In this document: positions 51,701-64,000 of the stretch, in pieces | Layout: every line of letters begins with the position of its first letter | Numbering within the stretch: the first letter of the stretch is position 1 | Source of the DNA: Chrysomallon squamiferum | Lineage: Eukaryota > Mollusca > Gastropoda > Neomphalida > Peltospiridae | Reading direction: 5' to 3' | Assembly: GCA_012295275.1 (NCBI GenBank) | Contig: CM022665.1 | Location: 46,086,595-46,150,594 of the forward strand | DNA length: 64,000 nt | Notes under the pieces: generated by a model | The model's database searches: none | Seen by the model: only the letters and a program-made list of their open reading frames with translations | What the model was told of the DNA's origin: nothing | Translations under genes and position numbers: made by a program

Positions 51701-53473
51701 TTTTTTTTAATAATTTTTTTATCTTCCACATCGAAAATAAAAAAAATAGATTTGCAAAACTCACTAATTCAAACAGGTTTCTTCTTTGGAAAGAAAGAAC
51801 AGCTTTGTAATCAGGTTACAGCTTACTTATCTGTGAATTTATTATTACTGAACACATTTTAACAGGAAGAAAATAACTGAAGAAAATTATCCATCTTTTG
51901 ATGTGGATATTTCACAGTTGTAAAGGATGTGAGGATTTTTTTTTTTTTTTTTTTCAAATTTGACAATTAGAAGTATGAAAGTTTCAAAACATTGTTAATT
52001 TAGCAGAGCCAGAACATTATAGTTTACAGATAAAAAATTTTAAATAAAATTTATAACTTTTTTCTTTAACTATTTTTACTAATACATCATAAGTAAATAT
52101 TATTAGAAGTTATTAAATTATAATATTGATTTTACAAAGATGCATTTTTCAACAACTGTTACAAAACGTAACATAAACACTTTACATTTTATTCTAGTCA
52201 TCTGCCAAAAAAAAAAAAAAAAAATGAAGTTCATTTTGCAAATCTATCGAAACTGAAAGAAGATTAACGTACAAAAACAGGATGGACCATAACCCAAAGC
52301 AGTACAAATCTTCACCACGGCAAGCCGATGTCTAGAAAACAACATCATCAAAGCTGATGTTGTTGAAAACACGTTTTCATTATTTTAGAAAAATGTAACA
52401 ATGTGTTTGCTGCCTTCGAACCAACCACTGAGTTTTAATGCAGGAATCATTGTAAAACGTTTAAAATTTAATATTAACATCTTTAAAACACGAAATGATT
52501 TCCACTATTAAAAAAGCCTGTGAATCCAAGAAAGTTAACAAGAGCTAAGGAACAAGAATCAGTCACTTTTAAAATCAAGGACTTAACATATTTATATATA
52601 TAAAAAAAAAAAAAAAAAAAACGAACAAAAAAAAAACAGTCATAATTCTTAAACGACAAACAATACAGCCATTTTCCATCGTTCCAACATTAAAACTGTT
52701 ACTTTTTAACAAATTCTAAAAATGTCAAAATGATTACTTTTTAACAAATGAATAAAGAAAATAGTGACAGAAGTAAATGAATGTTAGATAAGGCAACAAT
52801 AGAATATCTGTGATGTAGATACATAATAACAATATTATGAATGATGTTAGTGATCTGTTATATGGTCAAAAGATGAACCAAATGTGTAAAAATAACTTTG
52901 CAGTAAACAAAAAAATCAAATAAAAAAAATACAGCTACTAGAAAACAAACGTACAGAAATACTGCAACAGAAATAAAAAATACTGCAATCGAGTTTTAAG
53001 CAAATAAATAACGATGACAAATGAACAACGCAGCTAAAAGCTAATAAATAACAAAAAGACAAAGACATTGGAAGCTATAAGCAGGCAAAATGGAAATAAT
53101 ACAATATCAATTAAAGTAGTAACACGCAAACACTACAGTAAAACAAGAAATATAAAATACATTTTTAAAACTGAAAACGGGAAGGTTAAGAAAACTTCAA
53201 GCAGTAAATGATTAAATGTGATTCTGTTCTGAATTGAATAGTAAGTGTAAAAATAAAGCAATGGATTTTCATCTGATATTTTACATAAAAGATTTCCTAA
53301 TATTCGTGTAATGACCAACAGAATCAATTAATGTTATTCTGTGGTACTTTAGTTCAGAACTACCTCATGAATTAAGAGATTAGATAATCACAATGTAACT
53401 CAGTAACTCAATAACTTGATAAATAAATAAATAAATAAATAATTAAAATAATAAATTAAAACAAATAAATGCT

Positions 53474-53518
<45 letters not shown>

Positions 53519-56500
53519 ACAAATAATAAAAACATTAATTTAAAAAAAAATGATATTCCGGACAGATATATTATCTGAATATGCATACAGTAAATAAACA
53601 GTAATCCGTGTTAACAAAAATGAGACAGGTGTTAATCCTTTTGCTAATATTTAAACATAAGATTTAGTAGTAATTAATATAGTCAATACTGGATGTCAAC
53701 TGTAGAGGCACAATACTAATAAGCTCTCTCTTTAATGATTTTACATGTTAACTGACAACTCTCTTTGGCACTCAACCAACACTGTTCACTGTGCACACTT
53801 TACGAATATATATTTTTTTTAAAGTCTAAGTCTGCCAAATACCATGACTAATATAATAGTAAAGATGTGTGTGTGTGTGTATGTGTATATGTATGTGTGT
53901 GTGTCTTTATTTGTGTGTGTATGCATCTGTTTGTATACTTGTGTGTGTGTGTTTGTGTGTGTGTGTGTTAAATTACAACTATGCACATAAAACAGAAGAG
54001 AATTTTCATTAAGACATTAGCAAGAAAAAAAAAAAAAATAATAATAATTATTATTTTATGAAAGTAACCATTATCTGTAGTTTAATTCTGGGTCATGTTT
54101 TACAGTTGCATCATGTAATCATTTACACCAACGTGTGAAATAAATAAGTTATGAACTAAAACAGTTCACAAACCAACAACTCTAAGAGCCATGTTTGAAC
54201 AGGAGAACTATATTTTCACAAACGTTACTATTCAATTCAAAAAATGGTAATTTTTGTGTCCAGAGATGAAAAGTAAAAAAAAAAAAAAAAAAAAAAAACC
54301 AGAAACAATAATAATTTGTTTCAAAAAAAGAAAATGAATCACTCTCATCCATTTTACAAATGTCACATAAAGCACTCAGTTTACAGTATGTTGCCATGCT
54401 AATATGAAATGTTACTGATGAAATATAAAAATACATTTGTTGATTTTGTAAAAGAAAATTTGATCGTGGCAATAAAAACAAACAACCAAGACTGTTGTGA
54501 AACTGAATTAGAATGAAAATCCATGAAAAAAAAAAACTGAAAAAAAAACTACACCTAATGTTCTACACAACTCTCATTTCATTAAGATAAATTTTAAATA
54601 ATATTGCTAGCACTTTTTATAATTTTTAATTCAATTATTGTAGGATAGATTTTATTTAAAAAAAAAAAAATAATAATAATAATAATTATAATATTCCCAT
54701 TTTTTTTTTTAAAAGATTGTTCTGAAATAAAAGTGTATATTTTGTTCATTCACAGAATTATACAAAATGGAATCATAAAACAATGTTTGTTGCTTACTTC
54801 TTTTTTTTGTTCTTTTGATCAAAGCACTGATTAATAATTACTCAGTATTTATTACAAAGATGATTAGTTAATTGGGTTTTATTACATTAATTAATTTTGG
54901 TGTAAACAAACAAGATTACATGTGTTAAAGATTTGTTAATAATAAAGGAAGAAAAAAAACAAATAATAATAATCCTCTGTAGAATACTGACACAACCCTT
55001 TTTCAATATCAACAACCACAATTTAAAAACTTAAAATCAGAAGAAATAAAACTCTACATTTGAAATCAGCCCAATGTAGCTTACAAAAACAAAATCAACG
55101 GTCATTAAATTTAATCAATTTTTTTTTTCAATCTTAACCAACCATGAATCAACAAATGCAATACATACATTTCCTATACTGTATGTACATGTATATGATT
55201 ATAAAGTACCGCATTTATAAGAATCATGGCTATAATTATTTTTAATTTTATAAATCTTTTCTCAAAATAATGTATTTTGACTGAACATGCTGTTTTAAGT
55301 AAAGGAGAAAGATTAAAAAAAATCAATTAAACAAACCAAAAAAAAAACCCAAAGAAAACAAGTGAGATAACTTTATAAGCAATTTACCGATTTCAAGGCC
55401 AATAACTCTAAATACTTCATTAACTCATTTAAAGGTAGGTAACTCTTTTTCATTCCAGATTGTTTTTTTTTTTGTAACTCTCATTTCAATAAGAACAGAT
55501 AATTCAAACTGCTGGTTGAAACTGATGAGTTGCTGGCACTAAGATTTCTATCACACAAACACACAACACACCACACCACACCACTTTCCAGTTACCTTCA
55601 CAGTCAAAACTGCCCTCAATCTTTTATACATGAATAAAACTCTGCTTATAAAAATTTGTTTGCAAAATGTACAATTAAATTAAAAAATATACAACAAGGA
55701 AACATTCAACATGGAATATGGAAATTTAAAAAAAAAAAGGAAGAAAAAAAAATTAGTTAAAACTCTTTAACAAGTAAAAATCTGGAATCAATTTTTAACA
55801 AACTAAGCTTCACTGGTAACTAACTCACGTACACACACACACACTCACACTCACACGACTTAGCAAATAATTAGCAGACACAAAAGCAGACAGAATCTAC
55901 ATCTTTCTCTAATGTTGTACCATGAAAGACCAACCACCAAACACCTAAACAAATCACCACAGGCCTAATTATTCATCTCAAACACTGAAGCACCCCAACC
56001 AAAAAAAAACAAACAAAAAAAACAACAACAACAACAACAAAACCACCAACCACATCTCATTAATTAGGCCTCTGAAAACAGAAAACAAATGAAGCAACCA
56101 ATACTGCTGCAACACTGATTACTTGCATCTCTCTATTCAATAGTTTGTTGTTTTTCACTGATAATAAACAAGGATAAAAGCTTTCTAATAATACACGGCA
56201 ACAAGTAAACAAAACTCTGATGAAAAAAAAAAAAACAACAACAACAAAATAAAATAAAAAAAAAGAGAGAGAGAGAAAAGAAAAATAAAGACCACTTTCA
56301 GAATGATGTAAACATTCATTATTTTTACGTTACCAGCTGCTAATGAATTGGGAACATTTCAGTTTGATGTAGTAAATAAAATGTTTTTTTTTTTTTTTAA
56401 AAAGTTATATCAACAACATAACAATGGTATGCACCATACAGGTCATGAAATGGAAAAAAAAACAAAAAACAGTTGTGATTCCCCAATAAACACTGAAACA

Positions 56501-57710
56501 TGTGTCATTCTACTAACATACATATACCTCTTTCAAATAATCTTTTTTTTTCTTTTTTTTTTCCCAGTCAAATTCTAGACAAGGACATTCAGACCTAATT
56601 TACACTGGACAGTGACAACAGAAAAATGCTGAAAAGTATGAAAAAAAAAGGTTTTTTTTTTTTTTCACAAACATATTCTGAATTCAGTACAGAAGACTGG
56701 TAAATCAGTAAATTGAACACACTACTTATTCGTACTGTTTCTTCAATGCTTACAATTTCCAAAAATTTGGGACGATATTCTTGGGTAATGATTTTGTTGC
56801 CATGTCTTTAACCTAATCTGGAAAAATACTGTTAAAAACAAAAACTAAAAAAAAAAAACCTAAAAGAAAAACATTCAATTTCATATAATTTTTTGAATCA
56901 GTACAGTTTAGTATTTTCCATTTAACACCTTCTGTTACCACTGTCCTGTGCATTTGGGTTCGAATTCATGTAACAAGATATTTGTCCAGTATATGTAATC
57001 CAGTCGGTCAAACTAAATTTCACAATCTTTCATCACTTCATTATCTTAACTTTTCAGCCTACTACTTATATATTTTAAGACAGATCAAAAAAAAAAAATA
57101 TATAGTGATATAATTCTTAATTTCGGTAAAAAAAAATATTATAATCTTAATAATTTGAAAACAACTAATAACCTCTCTTATGATCCTTCCATAACAGTTT
57201 CTAAACACTAAACACTTCCATGCCATCTTTCTTTTGGAAGTTGAGCAATAAAAATTTTGTTTAATGTCTTTTCCATAAATTTGTCTAAAAAATTCGACAA
57301 GCACAGTTTACTATGCAAAATTAAATTATCCGAAACTGGCAGTCAAAAGTTACTGTCATCAGACAATTAATTCCTCTGGCAATTAAGAGTTTCCTTCCAA
57401 AAAACTAGTTTTTTTTTGTTGTTTTTTTCTTCTGAAACTAGGCAGTTTAAATTTACTATCAGAAACTAACTCGGCTGTCTAAATGTAACTGCGAGAAACT
57501 AAGTCCTTTTGAAAAAACTGAACAGGTCTACAGCGACTCAGCACACACAAACGAACGACTGGGGAAAAAAATCTTTGTTCGTCTCAATATACAGATGGCG
57601 GTATGCATGTATAAAAAAATAGACAAGACCCCTAAGAGTTTGTTTTAGTTTTTTTTTTGTTTCTTTGTGTTTTTTGTTTTTAGTTTTTAGTTTTTTTGTT
57701 ATCACAGGTG
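44060..57710. other. Gene-free AT-rich interval between DPY19L3 and the RhoGAP gene
   Basis: I see no exon with coding character on either strand. It holds a three-unit repeat of about 107 bp (44800-45045), a 58-bp duplication (46388-46505), poly-A/T tracts, an AT dinucleotide run (53481-53514), GT tracts (53868-53966) and AC tracts (55831-55856). From about 50 kb rightwards the DNA is less repetitive and could in part be a long 3' UTR of the minus-strand RhoGAP gene; an ATTAAA on the minus strand is at 57259-57264. Confidence 0.6.
44800..45045. repeat. Tandem repeat of about 107 bp downstream of DPY19L3
   Basis: Two full units and a partial third share GGAGATATTGTTGAAAAATT, GGATTTGTATAATTATGT and an AGAAGAAGA block. 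Confidence 0.7.
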
Positions 57711-58244
57711 CTAGGAATCTGTGTGCTCGTGTTTCCCAAACTGATGGTCGAGAACGTAACACCTCACATCAGTCTCTGTCATCTCCTCGTCCGTAACGTC
57801 AACGGGGTCCTCCTTCGCCGACATCTCCTCGTCCGTCACCTCCTCGAAGTGCTGAATCTCCGATGTGCTCATTTCCGCCAGCGTGTCGCTGTGGATGATG
57901 TCGCGCCTGCCCGCGTAGTAGAGGCTGCGCACGGGCTCTGACGCGGGACTCTCGCTGCGGCTCGTGTTGTCGGAGAAGACGCTGTCCATGTCGTTGAGGA
58001 CGTCGAGCACGGTGCCCTCCGAGGAAGCCTTCGTCACCGAGTTGCCCGAGTTGCCGGAGCCTTTCTTCGACAGGCACTCCTTGTTCTCGCTGGCCACGCG
58101 CTCGCGGTTCGGACCGAGGAACCAGTCGGACCTCTGGCGCAAGCGTTCCAGCTGCTTCCTCTTTACCGAATTGAACCGGCTAAGGCTGCGGCTCTTGTAG
58201 TAGTTTGCTGCTTCGTTTAAGCTGTCTTCCACCGATTTAGGTCT
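57711..58244 (-). other. Terminal exon of the RhoGAP gene: Ser-rich, acidic tail
   Basis: 177 residues starting RPKSVEDSLNEAANYYKSRS and ending FGKHEHTDS. Contains a basic/aromatic patch (KRKQLERLRQRSDWFLGPNR), a Gly/Ser linker, and two copies of VTDEEM 18 residues apart in an acidic segment. Its codons strongly favour G or C in the third position, unlike the surrounding DNA and unlike DPY19L3. Confidence 0.78.
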
Positions 58245-61200
58245 CTGAAATGAAAAATTTAAAAAAAAAAAAAAAACACGTTCTTAGTAGCTGCCCTATG
58301 CCGAAAACCACAGCAAACAATCAACAACAACAACCATCAAAAAAAAAAAGAAAAAGAAACAAAAAAAAGGCTTATTAGAAAGAGATATCATTCTTGCTTT
58401 AAACGAAGTGAAATTACAGAAATGGCTAATGGTTGTATCAGAATGATTATTTAATGGCACTTAAGCATATTTCAGTATTAATTAGTTTTGTATCTGATGG
58501 TTCATAATTATTTCACAACCAACTGTTGCAGTTTCGCATTCAGTAAACAATATTTTATATGTGCATTTATTATCTGAAAGGAGTTTACATTGGTGAAATG
58601 GGAAACAATGAAAATGCTAATCAGGATTCATCTTACAACCCAGTCTCTGTTGAGGTCAGTGTTTTACCTATGAACTTTTCATTAACAGAACCACATTTTT
58701 ACAAACTATCTTGAAATAACTGGATATAAATCTCAGAAACACTAATTTCTATTTATTAAATGAGCTAATTCATTCAAGTGTATAATTACCTTCTGTTAGC
58801 TTTGTGTTTGTGTAATGCAAACATGCAATCATTACACATTAATATCTAATTATGTCATGCCGATATGTCATTATGTTCTACTAAAACCTTAATTATATCA
58901 CATTAACTCATTAGCATACAATTAGGCAGTTACTAACACATAATTACATTACAGACAGTTAATAAATTCAGTGATTATGAAAGAAAGATGTTAATTAATA
59001 AGTAATTATAATCACAGAGTTAACAGATACAATTTTGTTTTTCAAAGAAAAATTAATAATTAATAATTATTAATATATAATTATATTATAGTTAATAAAG
59101 TCAGTATTTATGAAAGAAAGATATTAATTAATAATTATTAATGTGTAATTCTACTCAAAGAAAGCATTAATAGATGCTAATTAAATTTGGAAAGAAAGAG
59201 ATTTTCAATTAATAATTATAATCGCAGAAACAGTTAACGGGATACTATTTGTTTTCGAGAGAAAGATTAATAATTAACAATTCACCTTGGACACTTCTGG
59301 AGAAGGCATTATGGAGACCTCGGGAGCTGAAACGGTCGTCACGGTGATGGTAAGCTGTGAATTCTCCGCCTTGGAGACGTGCAGTTTCGTGTCCATCATG
59401 GGAGAACTTGGTTCTGGACTTTCACTCGGTTCATGTTCGTGTTCTCTTTGAGAATCGCCCTCCATTCTCGTCATTTCAATAAACTCATCTGACACATCTA
59501 CACAGACACAGCAACACCAGCAGAATTAATTGATTTGATCGAGTGATTCATTGATTTTATTTTACTTATATTTCATTCGTTTATTCATTTATTTATGTAT
59601 GTGGTTATTACTATTTGTTGCATAACTTTAGAACAAACACAAACTACCAGGCCAACATTTGTTTTAGGAATATTTTCAGGTGTTGTAATTAAACTGTTGT
59701 TAAAGCATTAAGCTCGTGGTAAATGAAAGGGTTTGTTGTCCTAGTTTTTTCTCAAGATAAAACAAAACAAGAATTTAAAAATGTTAAGTTTTTAAACAAA
59801 GAGACATGTGTGAAAATGTCTACATAAAAGATTAATTTGGTAGAAAAATTAATAAATAAAAAAGTGCAGATTTTAGTTATGTTTTTTTTTTTTTTTTTTT
59901 TTACTTTCACATATCCTTAAAACAATAAACATATTTCTAATCCTACATTAATTTATAAGACAAAATTTTATAAATACATACATGAGAGAAAACAGGAAAA
60001 CAAATGAATAACTTTTGAAACGTGAGAAGATATCTGCCAGTTGTCTGTTCAGATATCCTGTGACAAATATCTTTATTTTTGTTTAGACATACAAGTAAGT
60101 GTGTTTGTTTTTTGCCAGTGCAGTTTTAGTGTGTTAGAGAATTAGTGATCTTTTCATAAAAAAATGTGATTATAGTATATTCTAGATGACCAAAGGTTTA
60201 ACAAAGTGAGGCTGTTTCTGATCATAGCAAAGTTGAAAATCATCAAAACCTGAGCTAATAATAATAGTCATTACAATAATAAAACTTTTAATATTGAAAA
60301 ATTATGGAATATAAATTTTATGTTTACTTCTATTTATTTTTAAATATAATATTAATAACATAAAATGTATGTATAAATGTTATAAAGAGAAAAAGGAAAG
60401 GTACATACATTCATTTTATTAAGGTTTGTTTGAAACAGACAAAAATATAAAATTATTAATGAAATTAGTTTAACAACAGAACATTAAAAGTATTATCTAA
60501 ATAACTCAGAAAAAAAATGAATTGAAAACAGAACAATAAAATTAAGCTGATCTTAAAGGATAAGGTGTAAAATAACTTACATTATAATATTTTGTATAAT
60601 AGTTTAATTTTGTATACAGTTTATAATCAGCTTCACGAGAATACCGAAAAACTTTATTATAAACAAATTACTTTTAAAAATGCCAGATTAACTCCAGCCT
60701 TCATTTCAAAGAAATATTTCAAGTTTTACTTTCAGTGTAAAGGCTGATGGAAATCATCACAAGATGCTTCTTACCATTTTCGTTGAGATCGAAACCGTGG
60801 GTTTCGGCTTCCTTCAGGAGAAACAAGAAAAACCAAACGAGAGACACTTCACCTACACATGCAACGAACAAAACAACAACATGCACTAGGTGCAGGCCAG
60901 AACTGCTAGTGTTTCAGTATCACACACTTGTCCTATTTAAACAACAGGGCTTTCAAACATTTACCTGCATATTTGTTTTATTATTTTATTTTTTTAATTT
61001 TTAAAAAGAAGATTAAGATTAATGCCTTCGTTTAAACATACTTTAGGTCTACTGAAATTTGTTGGTTTATGATAAACATTAAAATTATATATATACTTCA
61101 AAAATGATGGTATATGTTTGTCTGATTGTGGGCACTACAAATTAATAATTATAATAAATGAAACTTTGCTATTAAATCAAATGAGATTTTAATCGTTACC

Positions 61201-63054
61201 AAGCATAAGTTGAAAGCTCTGCAAAGTGTTAATGAAAAGCATGTTTACTTTAAAAAAAAAAAAAAAAAATTTAGATTTTGTTTCAAATCACCAAATTTGA
61301 ATCTAAAAACCTAAACATTTTTGGATGAACTCTTTCTCCTCAAATGATTCATTTTTCAGGTCTCAATGTGAAGCTTATTGGTAATTGGCAAATGGATTCC
61401 AAAGTCAAAAAATTAGAATAATTTAGTTTGCTCAAAGCACTGTTTGCCTGACTCATTTATATACAGTTTAATAACAAATCTAAAAAAATAAAAAAAAATA
61501 AAAAGATAATAATAAAAAAAAAATCTTTAAATCTAGCAGTATTGTTGGCTATAATACACACCTTTTTGTGTGAAACAAAAAGTATCAAGTCAGATATAAT
61601 CAGTTAGTATCGATTAACAATGCTATGTATCCTGGCTTTAAGTAAGTATTTTTGAAATTCAGTGAGAAAGTGATTGATCTTATTATTATATGAAACAATT
61701 TTTATTCTGTTTTTAAACATATATATATATATTTAAAAATAAAAAAATTTAAAAACTGACTGACTCATTGTAAAATCACTTAATTTAGTTTTTTACTTGT
61801 AATTTATTATTAGTAGTAAGGACTGGAGGCTATAATCTATTTAAAGGATGTTTACTTTAAAGATGATGAAAATTACTAATGAATTATGGGTCAGGCAAAC
61901 TGATAAAAAAAAAAAAAAAAAGATTGATAATTTTAGCATGAAGAATGAACTAATGCAAACAGTAGCAGCTCAGGTGAAAAGTTAATAGCACAGCCACAAG
62001 TGAGTAAAGTATTTAAAGGTAAAAATGTTAGCAAACAACATTACCTAAGACAACAACAAAATAATGTGAGTTAAACTTAACACATTAGCAAACACAACAA
62101 GTGTGATTTAAACATGATAACACAACAAATAACCAATTGTGAGTGTTTTTTCTGTTAGTTTTGGTTAATTAATGTATCAAATAAAAATTAATTATCAGAA
62201 TCATTCTTTCTTAACCAAAAAAAAAAAAAAAAAATGTAAAAATGATTCCTGACCAACTAGAAGTTAAATAAAAAAACCAAAATAAAAAATAATAATATGA
62301 TTAGATTCTAGACTAGAAAACAAATCAACTAAATATAAATAAAAAAATAAAAGATCTTCTATGCAGGACATTAAATATATTTCAAAATACTGAAAATAAA
62401 AATAAATGAAAAAAAAAAAAAGAAAGAAAGAAAAGAGAAAGTAAAAGAGAGAGAATATTAAACTTTGAATAGATTCCATTAAATAATCAAAGACGATATA
62501 TAAGAAATAACTAACATATTTCAAAATAACCAAAAGAAAACAACAACCTTTAGTCATTTACAATACTGAACATAAAAAAAAAAATCAAATAAATATTTAA
62601 AAAAAAATTTAAAAAAGTGTTCAGTAACAGAAAAATTTACACACTCCAAGACAACAACAACGAGAAAAATAAAAAGATATATAAATTAATAAAAATAAAC
62701 AAATAAAAGATTAACTTACGAGGTAGCAGATCCTCTGAAGGATACTGGTACTCGTAACGAAACATCTCCCGAACGTGAATCCCTGTCCGCGTCGTTTCGG
62801 TGAAATACTCGATATTTTCGCGGCCGAACATCAGCGACGTGCCGAAGTTGTCGACCAGCAGCTGCATCAGCCGGCTCGCCTTCTCGACTTTGGCGGGGTC
62901 GTCGGCGCACGTGTGGAACACGGAGCCCGCGCAGCTGCGGGACAGCGCCTCCAGCGTCATGAAGTTGATTTCCGAGTGATTGACGATGCGAAACCACGTC
63001 CCAAACAAAAGTGAAATGAGATGCTGATGGGCAGGGCTAAGAGTCTGAATGAAA
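57711..63054 (-). CDS. Divergent RhoGAP-domain protein, C-terminal four exons (5' part beyond the window)
   Basis: Exons in transcript order: 63054-62720, 60807-60775, 59497-59286, 58244-57711. Phases agree (acceptor of the first exon completes a codon, then phases 1, 1, 0). The first exon encodes the C-terminal half of a RhoGAP fold: LSPAHQHLISLLFGTWFRIV, then NHSEINFMTLEALSRSCAGS, and a final helix KASRLMQLLVDNFGTSLMFG. RhoGAP domains speed GTP hydrolysis by Rho, Rac or Cdc42. The part that would carry the arginine finger lies outside the window, so activity cannot be judged. The rest is Ser/Pro/Glu-rich and disordered-looking, with a basic patch (FNSVKRKQLERLRQRSDWFL) and an acidic end. 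I cannot assign it to a named ARHGAP; related but unplaced families include ARHGAP20/TAGAP. Confidence 0.78.
60775..60807 (-). other. 33-nt microexon of the RhoGAP gene
   Basis: Encodes PETHGFDLNEN plus one base, between an AG acceptor (60808-60809) and a GTAAGA donor. It joins ...SEDLLP from the exon upstream to DVSDEFIEMTRMEG downstream with no frame change. A second AG four bases upstream is possible but breaks the frame. Its length is a multiple of three, so it can be skipped without frame loss. Confidence 0.65.
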
Positions 63055-63089
63055 CTGAAAGGAAAAAATAAAAAAGACATTAATGCAGA

Positions 63090-63458
63090 AACAGATGTAC
63101 ATAGATATACAGAAGAATTTCAAACATTAAGACGTATATAGATATACAGAAGAATTTCAAACAGTAAGACGAGACGTACATAGATATACAAAAGAATTTC
63201 AAACATTAAGACATATATAGATATACAGAAGAATTTCAAACATTAATATATTTATGTACACTGATGTACATAGATACATAGATGAATATTAAACATTAAT
63301 ATATCAATGTATGTAAGATAAAAATAATTTTAAGGGTTAACATAGCTATGTATATAGATACAGAGAAGTATTTTAATATTAATATATCTATATCTATATC
63401 TATATCTGTATCTGTATCTATATCTATCTCTGTATCTGTATCTGCCTCTGTCTCTGTC

Positions 63459-63519
<61 letters not shown>

Positions 63520-64000
63520 ATATATATATATATATATAAATAGATACAAATATTCAGAAGAATTTTAAACATTAATATACCTATGTATATAGATACACAG
63601 AGGAATTTTAAACATTAATATATACATATGTATATAAAGAAGAATTTTAAGCAATTATACACCTATATATATAGATATATTGAATTTTAAAAATTAATAT
63701 ACCAGTGTATATAGTTACAGATCAGAATTTTAAGCAATTACATACCAATGTTACATATACAGATATATAGAAGAATTTTGAAATTAATATACCAATTATA
63801 TACCAATGTTACATATATAGATATACAGAAGAATTTTAAACATCAATATATATATAATTTTAAGCAATAATATACCTATATGTATAGATATATAGAAGAA
63901 TCTTAAACATCAATATATCAGTTATATAGGTATATAGAAGAATTTAAAATAATAATATACCTACATTATTTTACATATAGAGGCACATATAGAGGAAGTG
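63090..64000. repeat. Minisatellite of about 45-55 bp with an embedded TCTA array, to the right edge
   Basis: Units containing ATATAGATATACAGAAGAAT and TTTAAACATTAATATACC fill the intron upstream of the RhoGAP exon. A (CTATAT)/(CTGTAT)/(TCTG)/(TCTA) compound microsatellite sits at about 63380-63535. The array runs off the window. Confidence 0.85.

Noticed and set aside
57799-58077. Arg/Gly-rich alternative frame in the last RhoGAP exon and plus-strand frames opposite it
   Set aside because: Shadows of a GC-rich exon; the chosen frame joins the upstream exon in phase and ends at a normal stop.
62716-63014. Alternative frames over the RhoGAP exon on both strands
   Set aside because: Only one frame gives the helical RhoGAP-like pattern and fits the splice phases.

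Overview
This is a eukaryotic, animal-type window: strongly AT-rich, full of micro- and minisatellites, with intron-dense genes (GT-AG introns) whose products match vertebrate proteins over their whole length. The gene content is metazoan. I lean towards a lophotrochozoan such as a mollusc from the overall texture (very repetitive AT-rich introns, many short tandem repeats), but that is inference. Only three genes can be supported. Most open reading frames in the window are poly-Leu/Ile/Asn/Ser artefacts of trinucleotide repeats.

Layout. 1-8.4 kb: no firm gene. It lies downstream of CCDC81 and holds low-complexity DNA plus three small non-repetitive islands (about 600-800, 1050-1130 and 6060-6240) that look exon- or promoter-like. 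8.4-26.7 kb, minus strand: a 14-exon CCDC81 orthologue (two HU-like domains, a coiled coil, two Cys clusters). Its exon 6 carries a net one-base frame break. 26.7-26.96 kb: a compact head-to-head intergenic region with a consensus RFX X-box. 26.9-43.2 kb, plus strand: a complete DPY19L3 orthologue, 17 coding exons and 715 residues, an ER C-mannosyltransferase. 43.2-57.7 kb: no gene. It starts with a degenerate 93-bp minisatellite in the DPY19L3 3' UTR and continues as AT-rich DNA. 57.7-64 kb, minus strand: the last four exons of a divergent RhoGAP-domain protein whose 5' part lies beyond the right edge.

The genes do not form a pathway. CCDC81 is a centriole/centrosome-associated protein and DPY19L3 acts in the ER lumen on thrombospondin-type repeats. 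They are linked here only by a shared divergent promoter. The observations most worth follow-up are the X-box in that promoter, the frame break in CCDC81 exon 6, minisatellites that abut splice sites or the polyadenylation region, and the divergent RhoGAP with a 33-nt microexon. I did not find a mobile element with coding capacity, an RNA gene, or a clearly new biological system.
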